This document shows positions 8,886 through 17,338 of a DNA stretch of 64,000 nt, one piece after another. The translations under genes and the position numbers were made by a program. The DNA is from Streptomyces sp. NWU339. Lineage in GTDB: Bacteria > Actinomycetota > Actinomycetes > Streptomycetales > Streptomycetaceae. The stretch lies in NCBI RefSeq assembly GCF_003143855.1, contig NZ_QFRK01000007.1, forward strand, positions 1 to 64,000, read 5' to 3'. The stretch's first letter is position 1, and the number at the start of each line of letters is the position of its first letter. Under the pieces are notes generated by a model that was not told where the DNA came from, did not search any database, and was given only the letters and a program-made list of their open reading frames with translations.

Positions 8886-8949
8886 CCCATTTCTGTCCGT
8901 CCGAGGACCCACCCCGGGCGGGGTGGGTCCTCGGACGGACAGAAATGGG
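8886..8949. repeat. Perfect 30-bp inverted repeat between divergent genes
   Basis: Bases 8886-8915 are exactly complementary to 8920-8949, with a GGGC loop. A second small palindrome, GCGCCCA-A-TGGGCGC, follows at 8955-8969. The position, upstream of both the kinase (minus) and the DksA-like gene (plus), is not where a normal terminator between gene ends would be expected. It could insulate the divergent transcripts, be a protein-binding or attenuator site, or be a mobile palindromic unit. Confidence 0.9.
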
Positions 8950-9026
8950 TCCCGCGCCCAATGGGCGCCAGGCGCGGAAAGGGAGACGGTGGGAGATCAC
9001 CCGTCTGCCAACAGAGGAGACTCTCC

Positions 9027-9353
9027 GTGTCGATCGACCTGCCGCGCACCGAACCGCGTTCCGCCCACACCGCCGCCGACGAGATCCGTCAGCGCCTCGA
9101 ACACGCGCGCACCACGCGGTTGGCCCAGCTCAAGGCCCTGGACGAAACAGGAGGGAGTCCCGACGACCACCTGATGTCCAACCAGAAGGACGGCATCAAG
9201 CGTGCCCTCACGGAGATCGAAGCGGCGTTCGCCCGCGTCGAGGACGGAAGCTACGGCACCTGCCTGGGCTGCTCCAAGCCCGTCCCGGCGGAGCGCCTCG
9301 AGATCCTTCCGCACACCCCGTACTGCGTCACCTGCCAGAGCCGCGCGGCCTGA
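9027..9353 (+). CDS. DksA/TraR-type zinc-finger protein (first copy)
   Basis: This 108-residue protein has an N-terminal alpha-helical segment and a C-terminal four-cysteine zinc finger (CLGCSKPVPAERL ... YCVTC). DksA/TraR proteins enter the RNA polymerase secondary channel and tune transcription; actinobacterial members are less well studied. The start is GTG 9027, with GAGGAGA about 9 nt upstream. It is followed 64 nt later by a second member of the same family. Confidence 0.88.
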   Translation: MSIDLPRTEPRSAHTAADEIRQRLEHARTTRLAQLKALDETGGSPDDHLMSNQKDGIKRALTEIEAAFARVEDGSYGTCLGCSKPVPAERLEILPHTPYCVTCQSRAA

Positions 9354-9417
9354 CCCGTACCCCGTCCGTACTCCCATCCCGCTCTGCTTCTCCTGCTCCG
9401 CCCAAGGGGGTGAAGTG

Positions 9418-9789
9418 GTGACCCACCAGACCATCGACGAGCACGACGAGGTCCTCACATCCGAGGACCTCGCGGCGTTGCGAGCGAACCTGCGCGAGCA
9501 ACTGCTGTTCCGCCAGGAGCAGCTGCGGCAGTTCGCCGCCGACGCCGGGTCGGGTCCCGGCGAGCCGCTCGGGGAGGAGGGAGCCGGCCGGCTCGAGGTG
9601 CACGTCAGGCTCGCCGCGTCCGCCCGGATGGTGCTCGCCGACGTCGAGGCGGCGCTCGCCCGGATGGACACCGGCGGCTACGGCCGCTGCCACCTGTGCC
9701 GCGGCCCGGTCGAACGGGACCGGCTGCTGGTGGTCCCCCAGGCCCGCTACTGCGCCCGCTGCCAGCAGGTGAGGGAGGCCGCGCGATGA
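9418..9789 (+). CDS. DksA/TraR-type zinc-finger protein (second copy)
   Basis: This 123-residue paralogue of the preceding gene has the zinc finger CHLCRGPVERDRL ... YCARC preceded by a helical region. Two adjacent GTG codons (9415 and 9418) could start it; 9418 gives the better spacing from AAGGGGG at 9404-9410. The sequence differs strongly from its neighbour outside the zinc finger, so this is an old duplication or two independent acquisitions. Confidence 0.87.
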   Translation: MTHQTIDEHDEVLTSEDLAALRANLREQLLFRQEQLRQFAADAGSGPGEPLGEEGAGRLEVHVRLAASARMVLADVEAALARMDTGGYGRCHLCRGPVERDRLLVVPQARYCARCQQVREAAR

Positions 9790-9811
9790 GCACGGGCCGA
9801 AGGAGCGGACG

Positions 9812-10621
9812 ATGACCGTGATCCGGCGTCCACGCAGGACGGCGGCCGTGCGGCACAGCCCCTGGCCGCGGTGCCGCCGGTGCTCCGGCATCGCGCTCGA
9901 CCTGGGCAGCTCCCGCACGCGCGCGTGGATCGCCGGACGGGGCATGGTCCTCGACGTACCCACGGTGACCTTCCCGGGCAGCGGCGCCATCCACCCCATC
10001 CAGCGCGGCGCCATCGTCGACGCCTCCGGCACCGCCCGGATGCTCGACCGGCTGCTCGGCCACCGGCTGCCCCGCTTCGGCCGCCCCCTGGTCGTCGTCA
10101 CGACGCCGGTCCTGGACGGTCCCGCCTTCCGGGAAGCGGCCCGCACGGCCGTCGAAATCCTCCGCCCGCGCGCTGTACACACTGTCCCGGGCGCGCGGGC
10201 GGTTGCCCTCGCCGCGGGCGCCGACCACTCCAGCCCGCTCCTGGTGGTGGACCTCGGTGCGCACCTCACCGAGGTGGTGCTGCTCGCCGAGGGAGCCGTC
10301 ACCGACGCCCGGCGCACCGCGCTGGGCGTCGGTGACCTGGGTGACTACGGCACCCCGCCCGGAGACCTCACCGACGCGGTGGTCGACATGGTGACGGCGA
10401 TGCTGCGGCAGGACCGCAGCGCCACCACCCGCACCGCCCTGCGCCGGGGCATCCTCCTGTCCGGCGGGGGCGCCCTGCGCCCGGAGATCACCCACGGCCT
10501 GCCCGACCGGCTCGGCTGTCCGGTCCAGCCCGTGCCGTCGCCGCACACCGCCGCGGTCCGGGGCGCCGCCGGCCTGCTCGCCGCGGCGCACCACCACCCC
10601 CTGGCCACCGGACCCGGCTGA
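9812..10621 (+). CDS. MreB-like actin-family ATPase, short form
   Basis: This 269-residue protein starts with a basic segment and then shows actin-fold motifs: phosphate-1 IALDLGSSRTRAWI near residue 27, phosphate-2-like LLVVDLGAHLTEVVLL near 145, and adenosine LSGGGALRPE near 218. Typical MreB is about 340 residues, so parts of the subdomains that mediate filament contacts are missing. It starts 23 nt after the second DksA-like gene and is probably co-transcribed with it. It may be a scaffold or regulator rather than a cell-shape filament; that is inference. Confidence 0.8.
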   Translation: MTVIRRPRRTAAVRHSPWPRCRRCSGIALDLGSSRTRAWIAGRGMVLDVPTVTFPGSGAIHPIQRGAIVDASGTARMLDRLLGHRLPRFGRPLVVVTTPVLDGPAFREAARTAVEILRPRAVHTVPGARAVALAAGADHSSPLLVVDLGAHLTEVVLLAEGAVTDARRTALGVGDLGDYGTPPGDLTDAVVDMVTAMLRQDRSATTRTALRRGILLSGGGALRPEITHGLPDRLGCPVQPVPSPHTAAVRGAAGLLAAAHHHPLATGPG

Positions 10622-10684
10622 CCCGCCGCCCGCACTGCCCTTCCTCCACTTCCTCCGCGCCCCGACATCCGAAGGAGTCACGAC

Positions 10685-11320
10685 GTGGCGGGCACCGTTC
10701 CTCCCGCGCAACCGCCCCCGGGTCCCCCTCTCGGACCGTCCGACCGTCCTTCGCCGTGGCACCGCCGGCGCAACCCCCTGCGCCGCCGCACCGACGTACT
10801 CCGGGTCTGGATCGGTCTCGGCATCCTGCTCGCCGTCCTGGCGGTGGCGCCCGTGGTCGCCGTCGTCGTCTCACAACTCGCCCACCGCCACTACGAGGAC
10901 ACGGCCCGCCACCAGAACCTGACCCGGTACGAGACGACCGCGACCCTCACCGAGGACGCCCCGCGCCATCCGGAGCCGGGATCGGACGAGGAGGAGCTGG
11001 CCCGCTACCCGGTCGAGGTCCGCTTCACCACCCACGAGGGACGGACCGGCACCACCCGGGCCGAGGTGCGGCCGAGCCTGCCCGCGGGCAGCCCGGTCCG
11101 CATCTGGGTGACCACCGACGGCGAGGCCACCGAGCCACCGCTGACGCGTGAGGAGATCCGCAGCCGCAGCATGGGCTGGGCCCTCCTCTCCGGCACCGGC
11201 GTCGCCCTCACCGGCGCCGCCGCCCACGGCGTGACCCGTCTCGTCGTACGCCGCCGGAACCTCGCCGACTGGGACAGAGCCTGGGCCGAGACGTCCCCCC
11301 GCTGGACGGCACCCGGATGA
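10685..11320 (+). CDS. Rv1733c-type conserved membrane protein
   Basis: This 211-residue protein has a Pro-rich N-terminus, a first transmembrane helix at about 42-64, an extracytoplasmic domain of about 90 residues (VEVRFTTHEGRTGTTRAEV and RIWVTTDGEATEPP), and a second helix at about 160-180 followed by a basic tail. This matches the two-helix architecture of the Rv1733c family, whose role is unknown. The start is GTG 10685, preceded by GAAGGAG at 10670-10676. It is co-directional with the MreB-like gene 63 nt upstream. Confidence 0.8.
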   Translation: MAGTVPPAQPPPGPPLGPSDRPSPWHRRRNPLRRRTDVLRVWIGLGILLAVLAVAPVVAVVVSQLAHRHYEDTARHQNLTRYETTATLTEDAPRHPEPGSDEEELARYPVEVRFTTHEGRTGTTRAEVRPSLPAGSPVRIWVTTDGEATEPPLTREEIRSRSMGWALLSGTGVALTGAAAHGVTRLVVRRRNLADWDRAWAETSPRWTAPG

Positions 11321-11577
11321 ACTGCCGGAGGCGGGCAAGGGTCCCGGCCCTCGCGCTTCCGTGCGGAGGCTCCCGGAAGGGCACCGGTGGCGGCGGGGAC
11401 ACGTCCGCCGTGTGCCCCGTGACCCGTACCGCGGCCCGTGCAGGAGCGGAACGGCGGGCTCCGTCGGAAGGCGGCATGAAGGGAGCGTGAAGATTGCCGA
11501 GTTCTGGCAATGTGTTCGAGTCCGGGTGTGTGAGAGCATCCGCGTGCGGGGGGTCGGTCGGCGAAAGTGAGGCCCGA

Positions 11578-12087
11578 ATGGAGTGGTTTGTGGGTCTCGG
11601 TATCGCGGGACTGCTTCTGCTGCTGTTCTCACTGATCTTCGACGGACTCCTGGAAGGCGTCTTCGGCGGTGTGCTGGACGGCATGTTCGACGGGCTGCTG
11701 TCACTGCCGGTGATCGCCGGGTTCGTGTCCATGCTCGGCTTCGGCGGCGCGATCGTCCTCGGTACGACGGGCGTCGGGGTCACCGGCGCTACGGTGGCAG
11801 GCGTGCTGGCGGGAGTTGCCGCGGGGTGGCTGACCTGGAAGTTCAGCCGGGCCCTGATGCGGGAGCAGACCGCTGCCACCCCGCGGGGCGGCGACCTCGT
11901 CGGCACCTCCGGCTCGGTGGTGACCGCCATCCCGGCCGAGGGCTACGGCGAGGTGCTGGTGTATCTCGCCGGGCAGCCGCTGAAGCTGTCCGCGAAGAGC
12001 GCCGTGCCCGTCGCGCGGGGCGCCGAGGTCTGGGTGGAGTCGGCACTGTCCGCGACCTCGGTGGCGGTCCGCCCGGTCGAGCGCTGA
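11578..12087 (+). CDS. NfeD-like membrane protein
   Basis: This 169-residue protein has hydrophobic segments at about 3-20, 40-60 and 62-85 and a C-terminal OB-fold-like domain starting near residue 105 (GDLVGTSGSVVTAI ... GAEVWVESA). NfeD proteins work together with SPFH/flotillin proteins in membrane microdomains, and a flotillin-like gene follows 146 nt downstream. ATG 11578 was chosen because the longer frame to 11494 has poor composition. Confidence 0.82.
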   Translation: MEWFVGLGIAGLLLLLFSLIFDGLLEGVFGGVLDGMFDGLLSLPVIAGFVSMLGFGGAIVLGTTGVGVTGATVAGVLAGVAAGWLTWKFSRALMREQTAATPRGGDLVGTSGSVVTAIPAEGYGEVLVYLAGQPLKLSAKSAVPVARGAEVWVESALSATSVAVRPVER

Positions 12088-12233
12088 CCGGTGCCGACCG
12101 GCACGTCCCCGCGGAACGACACGTCACCCGTCGAGGCCCGCCGGGATGCCGACACCTCCCGCAGTACCCGCGTTCCCGTCCCATCCGAACCACATCGCCG
12201 TCCCCCGGGGAAGGCTGAGGGGATTCCACACCT

Positions 12234-13676
12234 ATGAGTCCTGTACTGATCGCCGTGGTGGGAGTCGTCGTACTCCTGGTCCTGCTGGGCCTGGTGGTGG
12301 TCACCCGCTACAAGGTCGCCGGCCCCAGCGAGGCGTTCATCGTCACCGGCCGGCGCGGCAAGAAGTCCACCGACCCCGAGACCGGCCGGATCTTCACCGA
12401 CAACAGCGGCCAGAAGGTCGTGGTCGGCGGCGGTGTCTTCGTGGTCCCGTTCGTCCAGCAGAAGTTCACCCTCGAACTCTCCAGCCGGCACATCCCGGTC
12501 GCCGTCCGGGGCGCGGTCACCCTGCGCGGAGTGAAGGCGAACCTGGAGGGTGTCGCCATCGTCAAGGTCGGCGGCACGGAGGACTCGATCCGCGCCGCGG
12601 CCCAGCGCTTCCTCGACCAGCAGGACGGCATCGTCGGGTTCACCCAGGAAGTGCTGTCCGGCGCGCTGCGCTCCATCGTCGGGCGCATGTCCGTCGAGGA
12701 CATCATCCGTGACCGCGCCGCCTTCGCCGGACAGGTCGCGGAGGAGGCCGAGGCCAGCCTCTCCGGGCAGGGCCTCGTGCTGGACGCCTTCCAGATCCAG
12801 GACATCACCACCGAGGGCTCCTACCTCGAGGACCTGGGCCGGCCCGAGGCGGCCCGCGCCAAGCAGGAGGCCGACATCGCCGAGGCCGTCGCCCGGCGCG
12901 CCTCCGAGCAGGCCCGCCTCAAGGCGGAGGAGGAGATCGCGATCGCCCAGCGCACCTTCGCGCTGAAGCAGGCCGAGATCAAGGCCGAGACGGACGAGGC
13001 CGCCGCCCGCGCCAACGCCGCCGGTCCGCTCGCCGAGGCCGCCCGGCAGCAGGAGGTCCTGCAGGAGCAGGAGAAGGTCGCCACCCGGCAGGCCGCGCTG
13101 ACCGACCGTGAACTCGACACCCGGGTCCGCAAGCCCGCCGACGCCGCCCGCTACCAGGCCGAGCAGGAGGCCGAGGCCCGCCGTATCGCCGCGGTCAAGG
13201 AGGCCGAGGCGGCCGCCGAGCGGGCCAGGCTCACCGGTGAGGGCGAGAAGGCCCACCGCGCGGCGCTCGCCGACGCCGTACGCATCGAGGGTGACGCCGA
13301 AGCCGCCGCGATCTCCGCGAAGGGTGCGGCGGAGGCCGAAGCCATGCACAAGAAGGCCGACGCCTTCGAACGCTACGGCGACGCGGCCGTGCTCCAGATG
13401 CTGGTCGAGGTGCTGCCGCAGGTCGTCGGCAAGGCCGCCGAGCCGCTGGCCGCCGTGGACAAGCTGACGGTCATCTCCACGGACGGCGCGGGACAGCTCC
13501 CGCGCACCGTCGCCGACAACGTCGCGCAGGGCATGGAACTCCTCAGTTCCACCACCGGCGTCGACCTCGGTGAACTCCTCCAGGGGATCGCCCGGCGCGG
13601 CACGCCGACGGTACCGGCTCCCGCGGAGCACACCTCCGTGGATCCCGCAGGCGGCAAGGTCGACATCACCGACTGA
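12234..13676 (+). CDS. Flotillin-like SPFH membrane scaffold protein
   Basis: This 480-residue protein has one N-terminal membrane helix (residues 3-22), an SPFH domain (about 25-200, with DITTEGSYLEDLGRPEAARA at its end), and a long Ala/Glu/Lys-rich coiled coil (about 200-390) of the flotillin/YuaG type. Flotillins organize membrane domains and support secretion, signalling or cell-envelope assembly. The NfeD-like gene immediately upstream is the usual partner. A clear terminator follows. Confidence 0.92.
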   Translation: MSPVLIAVVGVVVLLVLLGLVVVTRYKVAGPSEAFIVTGRRGKKSTDPETGRIFTDNSGQKVVVGGGVFVVPFVQQKFTLELSSRHIPVAVRGAVTLRGVKANLEGVAIVKVGGTEDSIRAAAQRFLDQQDGIVGFTQEVLSGALRSIVGRMSVEDIIRDRAAFAGQVAEEAEASLSGQGLVLDAFQIQDITTEGSYLEDLGRPEAARAKQEADIAEAVARRASEQARLKAEEEIAIAQRTFALKQAEIKAETDEAAARANAAGPLAEAARQQEVLQEQEKVATRQAALTDRELDTRVRKPADAARYQAEQEAEARRIAAVKEAEAAAERARLTGEGEKAHRAALADAVRIEGDAEAAAISAKGAAEAEAMHKKADAFERYGDAAVLQMLVEVLPQVVGKAAEPLAAVDKLTVISTDGAGQLPRTVADNVAQGMELLSSTTGVDLGELLQGIARRGTPTVPAPAEHTSVDPAGGKVDITD

Positions 13677-13694
13677 CGTCCCCGGCCCCGACAG

Positions 13695-13729
13695 CGGAGC
13701 CCGGTCACCCCGCGGGTGACCGGGCTCCG
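13695..13729. terminator. Bidirectional terminator hairpin
   Basis: A perfect 16-bp inverted repeat (13695-13710 with 13714-13729, loop CGC) lies between the convergent flotillin and sigma-factor genes. Confidence 0.85.
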
Positions 13730-13746
13730 TCGCGTCCGCCGGTGGG

Positions 13747-14649
13747 TCAGCGCAGGGTGAGAGGGGTCTCGGCTTCGGCGCGGGAGAGTTTCTCCGGGTT
13801 GCGGACGTAGTAGAGGCCGGTGATGCGGGCGTCCTCGACCCGGACCGCCAGGACGCCGTCGAGCCCGCCGTCCAGGTGCACGACGAGGGCCGGGCCGCCG
13901 TTGACCACGGTGGGCCCGACGGTGATCGGGAGCCGGTTCCTGCCGAGGCCACCGATCATGAAGCGGGCGACCTTGCCGGCCCCGCTGACCGGCCGCAGCG
14001 CGGCCTGCTTGATGCCGCCGCCGTCGCTCAGCAGGACGGCCTCCGGGGCGAGCACGTCGAGGAGTGCCTGCAGGTCCCCGCTCTCGAGCGCACGCCGGAA
14101 CGACTCCAGAGCCGCCCGGGTCTCGCTCGGGGAGACCGTCCGGCGTGGACGGCGGGCAGCGACGTGCCGACGGGCACGGTGAGCGATCTGGCGGACGGCC
14201 GCGGGGCTCTTGTCGACGGCGGCCGCGATCTCGTCGTACCCGACGTCGAAGACCTCGCGCAGCACGAAGACGGCCCGCTCGGTCGGTGAGAGCGTCTCGA
14301 GGACGAGCAGGAGCGCCATCGACACGCTCTCGGCGAGCTCGACGTCCTCGGCCACGTCCGGCGCGGTGAGCAGCGGCTCGGGCAGCCAGGGGCCGACGTA
14401 CGCCTCCTTGCGGCGCTTCATGGTGCGCAGCCGGTTGAGTGACTGCCGGGTGGTGATCCGGACCAGGTAGGCGCGCCGGTCGCGCACCTGCGCCAGGTCG
14501 ACCCTGACCCACCTCAGCCAGGTCTCCTGGAGGACGTCCTCGGCGTCGGCGGCCGAGCCGAGCATCTCGTACGCGACGGTGAAAAGCAGGTTGCGGTGGG
14601 CGACGAACGCCTCGGTCGCCGGGTCGGTGGCGTGGTCGCCGTCGTTCAT
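13747..14649 (-). CDS. ECF sigma factor, SigJ/ECF41-type with SnoaL-like C-terminus
   Basis: This 300-residue protein has sigma region 2 (about residues 15-85, with AYEMLGSAADAEDVLQETWL) and region 4 (about 110-165, LSPTERAVFVLREVFD), then a SnoaL/NTF2-like C-terminal domain ending in VRNPEKLSR. The C-terminal extension with an NPxKL-type motif is the hallmark of ECF41/SigJ sigma factors, in which the extension replaces an anti-sigma factor. The start is ATG 14649, with GAGAGGGG upstream. No gene of the kind usually neighbouring ECF41 (decarboxylase or oxidoreductase) lies beside it. Confidence 0.9.
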   Translation of the reverse strand: MNDGDHATDPATEAFVAHRNLLFTVAYEMLGSAADAEDVLQETWLRWVRVDLAQVRDRRAYLVRITTRQSLNRLRTMKRRKEAYVGPWLPEPLLTAPDVAEDVELAESVSMALLLVLETLSPTERAVFVLREVFDVGYDEIAAAVDKSPAAVRQIAHRARRHVAARRPRRTVSPSETRAALESFRRALESGDLQALLDVLAPEAVLLSDGGGIKQAALRPVSGAGKVARFMIGGLGRNRLPITVGPTVVNGGPALVVHLDGGLDGVLAVRVEDARITGLYYVRNPEKLSRAEAETPLTLR

Positions 14650-14738
14650 GTCGCGACCCCTCTCCGTCGCACTCCATCGCATTTCGTCGTGTCGCGTTGT
14701 ATCTCGGGGTGTCCCGGCGTATCCCGTCATGGCATGGA

Positions 14739-14765
14739 GACACCGCGCGACCGACGGCTGTGACA
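14739..14765 (-). promoter_or_regulatory. Candidate ECF41-type promoter upstream of the sigma gene
   Basis: On the minus strand TGTCACA (14765-14759) is followed after 16 bp by TGTC (14742-14739). The ECF41 consensus as I recall it is TGTCACA with a downstream CGTC, so this is a one-mismatch match placed about 90 bp before the start codon. Autoregulation is inferred. Confidence 0.5.
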
Positions 14766-14810
14766 GTACGTGGGCTCAGGTCACGACGTCGGTCGAGACC
14801 TTTTTTATTT

Positions 14811-14838
14811 TTGCAGGCTCTGCATATTTGCGTATCCT
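14811..14838 (+). promoter_or_regulatory. Promoter of the TetR gene, probably leaderless
   Basis: In an AT-rich island, -35 TTGCAG (14811-14816) and -10 TATCCT (14833-14838) are separated by 16 bp. The expected transcription start coincides with GTG 14846. Within the promoter, TGCAGGCTCTGCA and a further TGCA at 14838-14841 give repeated TGCA motifs that could be the repressor's own operator. Confidence 0.55.
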
Positions 14839-14845
14839 GCACGAC

Positions 14846-15547
14846 GTGAGTGACAGAGACCCCGCGGACGGTGGGCTTCGGGAACGCAAGAAGCGGGCCA
14901 CCCGTGCCGCCCTGGTGGCGGCCGCGGTGCGGCTGGCGGCCGAGCACGGCGCGGAGAACGTCACCGTCGACGCGATCAGCGAGGCGGTCGGTGTCTCACC
15001 CCGCACGTTCTTCAACTACTTCGACTCCCGTGACGAGGCGTTCGTGATGGTGGGCGCGGAGTCGGGCGTGCGGGTCCGGCAGGCGGTGCTCGCCGCGCCC
15101 GCAGGCACGCCCCCGCTGACGGCGCTGCGGGACGCGCTGGCCGCGGAGCTGGGGGAAGTGGAGCAACAGCACGAGCTGTGGCGCCTGCATTCCGAGGTGC
15201 TGCGCAGATCGCCGCACCTGCTGGTGCGGAGTCTCAGCGCCCACGTCGAGGACGAGTTCCTTCTGGCCGAGACGCTCGCGGAGCGCATCGGCGCCGGATC
15301 GCCGCTGTTCACAGGGGACCGCCCCCCTCTCGGGTCGGCCGAGGGCGAACTGCGCAGGCAGGCCCTGGGGCTGTATCCGAGGCTGCTGGCCGCCGTCGGC
15401 ACCACGGCCGTCCGCGTGGCCGTGGAGCACTGGTGCGTGCGGCAGGACGAGGCTCCCTTCGAGGCGGTCTTCCGATCGGTGTTCGACCACGTGGCCGCCG
15501 GACTTCCGAAACCGGTCGAACCCGCCGAGCCCGTCGAAGGGACCTGA
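14846..15547 (+). CDS. TetR-family transcriptional regulator
   Basis: This 233-residue regulator has an N-terminal TetR helix-turn-helix (ALVAAAVRLAAEHGAENVTV ... VGVSPRTFFNYFDSRDEAF) and a ligand-binding C-terminal half of no recognisable specificity. It is followed 104 nt later by an MFS drug exporter in the same direction, the standard arrangement for a repressor of its own efflux operon. GTG 14846 is preferred over longer upstream frames because it aligns with the HTH and with the predicted leaderless start. Confidence 0.9.
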   Translation: MSDRDPADGGLRERKKRATRAALVAAAVRLAAEHGAENVTVDAISEAVGVSPRTFFNYFDSRDEAFVMVGAESGVRVRQAVLAAPAGTPPLTALRDALAAELGEVEQQHELWRLHSEVLRRSPHLLVRSLSAHVEDEFLLAETLAERIGAGSPLFTGDRPPLGSAEGELRRQALGLYPRLLAAVGTTAVRVAVEHWCVRQDEAPFEAVFRSVFDHVAAGLPKPVEPAEPVEGT

Positions 15548-15651
15548 CTCCCTCCGTCTCTCACGGAACGGCTGCGCGTCGTCCCCGGCACGCGTGATCC
15601 GTCCCTCTCGCTCTTCCCTCTCACACTCTTGACCGCTGCGAAAGAACCGAA

Positions 15652-17247
15652 GTGAACTCAACACCGGCGCCCGTGGAGGCGTCACCCACCGCCATGACCC
15701 ACCGGCAGATACTCCAGGCCATGTCGGGGCTGATGGCGGGCATGTTCGTCGCCATCCTGGCCGGCACCGTGGTCGCCAACGCGCTCCCGCGCATCATCGC
15801 CGATCTGGAGGCCAGCCAGTCCTCCTACACCTGGGTCATCACCGCCGAACTGCTGGCGATGACGGCGACGGTGCCCCTGTGGGGCAAGCTGTCGGACCTG
15901 TTCAACCAGAAGCTGCTGCTCCAGCTGTCCCTGTCCCTCTTCATCGTCGGCTCGCTGCTCGCGGGCTTCTCGCAGGAAGTGGGACTGCTGATCTTCAGCC
16001 GCGTGGTGCAGGGCATCGGCGCGGGCGGTCTCACGGCTCTGGCGCAGGTCGTGATGGCGGCCATCATCCCGCCGCGCCGGCTCGGCAAGTACGCGGGCAT
16101 CTTCGGTGCCGTCTTCGCGGTCGGCACCGTGGCCGGACCGCTCATCGGAGGTGTCCTGGTGGACACGTCCTGGCTCGGCTGGCGCTGGTGCTTCTTCATC
16201 GGGGTGCCGTTCGCGCTGCTCGCCATCGCGCTGCTGCAGCGCACCCTGAAGCTGCCCACCATTCGCCGTGAGGCGAGGATCGACTTCCTGGGCGCCTTCC
16301 TGATCGTCGCGGGTGTCTGCGCCCTGCTCATCTGGGTCTCGCTCGCGGGGACCGAGTTCGACTGGGTCTCGTGGCAGACCGCCGCTCTGACCGGCGGGGG
16401 AGTGCTGCTGCTGATCGCCGCGGTCGTCGTCGAGTCGCGCGTGCCGGAACCGATCATCCCCCTGGGCATCTTCCGCAACCGCACCGTGACGCTCACCACC
16501 GTCGCCAGTCTCCTCGTCGGTGTGGCCATGTTCGGCGGCACCGTCTTCCTCTCGCAGTACTTCCAGATCTCCCTGGGCAAGTCCCCGACGATCGCGGGTC
16601 TGATGAGCCTGCCCATGATCCTGGGCCTGCTCGTCTCCTCGACCGTCGCCGGGCAGATCATCACCAAGACCGGCCGGTGGAAGGTGTACCTGGTCGCGGG
16701 CTCCATCATCATGACGGCGGGCCTCGGGCTGCTGTCCACCATCGACGTCGACACCCACTTCGGCCTGCTCGGCACCTACATGGCGATCATGGGCATCGGC
16801 GTCGGCATGCTGATGCAGAACCTGGTGCTGGCCGCCCAGAACGACGTTCCCGCCACCGAACTGGGCGCCGCCACCTCGGTGTTGTCCTTCTTCCGGAGCA
16901 TGGGCGGCACCATCGGCACCAGTGTGCTCGGGGCGATCCTCGCCAACCGGGTCGCCACCGAGATGACCAAGAGCCTGACGGAAGCGGGCATCCCGGCCGG
17001 TGCGAACGAGTCCGGCGGAGGCGGAGTGCCCGACATGGCGACGTTGCCCGGGCCGATGCGGGAGATCGTGGAGCGCGCCTACGGGGTCGCCACCGCGGAG
17101 CTCTTCCTCGTGGCCACGCCCGTCGCGGCCCTCGCCGTGATCGCCGTGCTGTTCATCAGGGAGAAGCCGCTGAAGGACACCAGCGGCATGGAGCGGCTCA
17201 CCGCGGACTCCGCCGGTACGGCGGCATCGACGGCCGGCGTCGGCTGA
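15652..17247 (+). CDS. MFS multidrug exporter, 14-helix (DHA2) type
   Basis: This 531-residue protein has about 14 hydrophobic helices. It carries motif A in loop 2-3 (LWGKLSDLFNQK) and the antiporter motif C (GAVFAVGTVAGPLIGGVLVD). These are features of EmrB/QacA proton-drug antiporters in the cytoplasmic membrane. The GTG start at 15652 follows GAAAGAACCGAA, a weak ribosome site. The TetR gene directly upstream is the likely controller. The substrate is unknown. Confidence 0.92.
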   Translation: MNSTPAPVEASPTAMTHRQILQAMSGLMAGMFVAILAGTVVANALPRIIADLEASQSSYTWVITAELLAMTATVPLWGKLSDLFNQKLLLQLSLSLFIVGSLLAGFSQEVGLLIFSRVVQGIGAGGLTALAQVVMAAIIPPRRLGKYAGIFGAVFAVGTVAGPLIGGVLVDTSWLGWRWCFFIGVPFALLAIALLQRTLKLPTIRREARIDFLGAFLIVAGVCALLIWVSLAGTEFDWVSWQTAALTGGGVLLLIAAVVVESRVPEPIIPLGIFRNRTVTLTTVASLLVGVAMFGGTVFLSQYFQISLGKSPTIAGLMSLPMILGLLVSSTVAGQIITKTGRWKVYLVAGSIIMTAGLGLLSTIDVDTHFGLLGTYMAIMGIGVGMLMQNLVLAAQNDVPATELGAATSVLSFFRSMGGTIGTSVLGAILANRVATEMTKSLTEAGIPAGANESGGGGVPDMATLPGPMREIVERAYGVATAELFLVATPVAALAVIAVLFIREKPLKDTSGMERLTADSAGTAASTAGVG

Positions 17248-17338
17248 GGCGCGCACGCCCTGTGGGGCGGCGGAGTGCGGAGGTCTTCCGGCGGAACGCC
17301 CGGAGGGCCTCCGCGCTCGTCACGCCCCCTCGGGGGAC

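Noticed and set aside
8724..8912. N-terminal extension of the histidine kinase to 8912
   Set aside because: It would translate through the perfect palindrome region and adds unlikely sequence; GAGGAAGG before GTG 8723 supports the shorter form.
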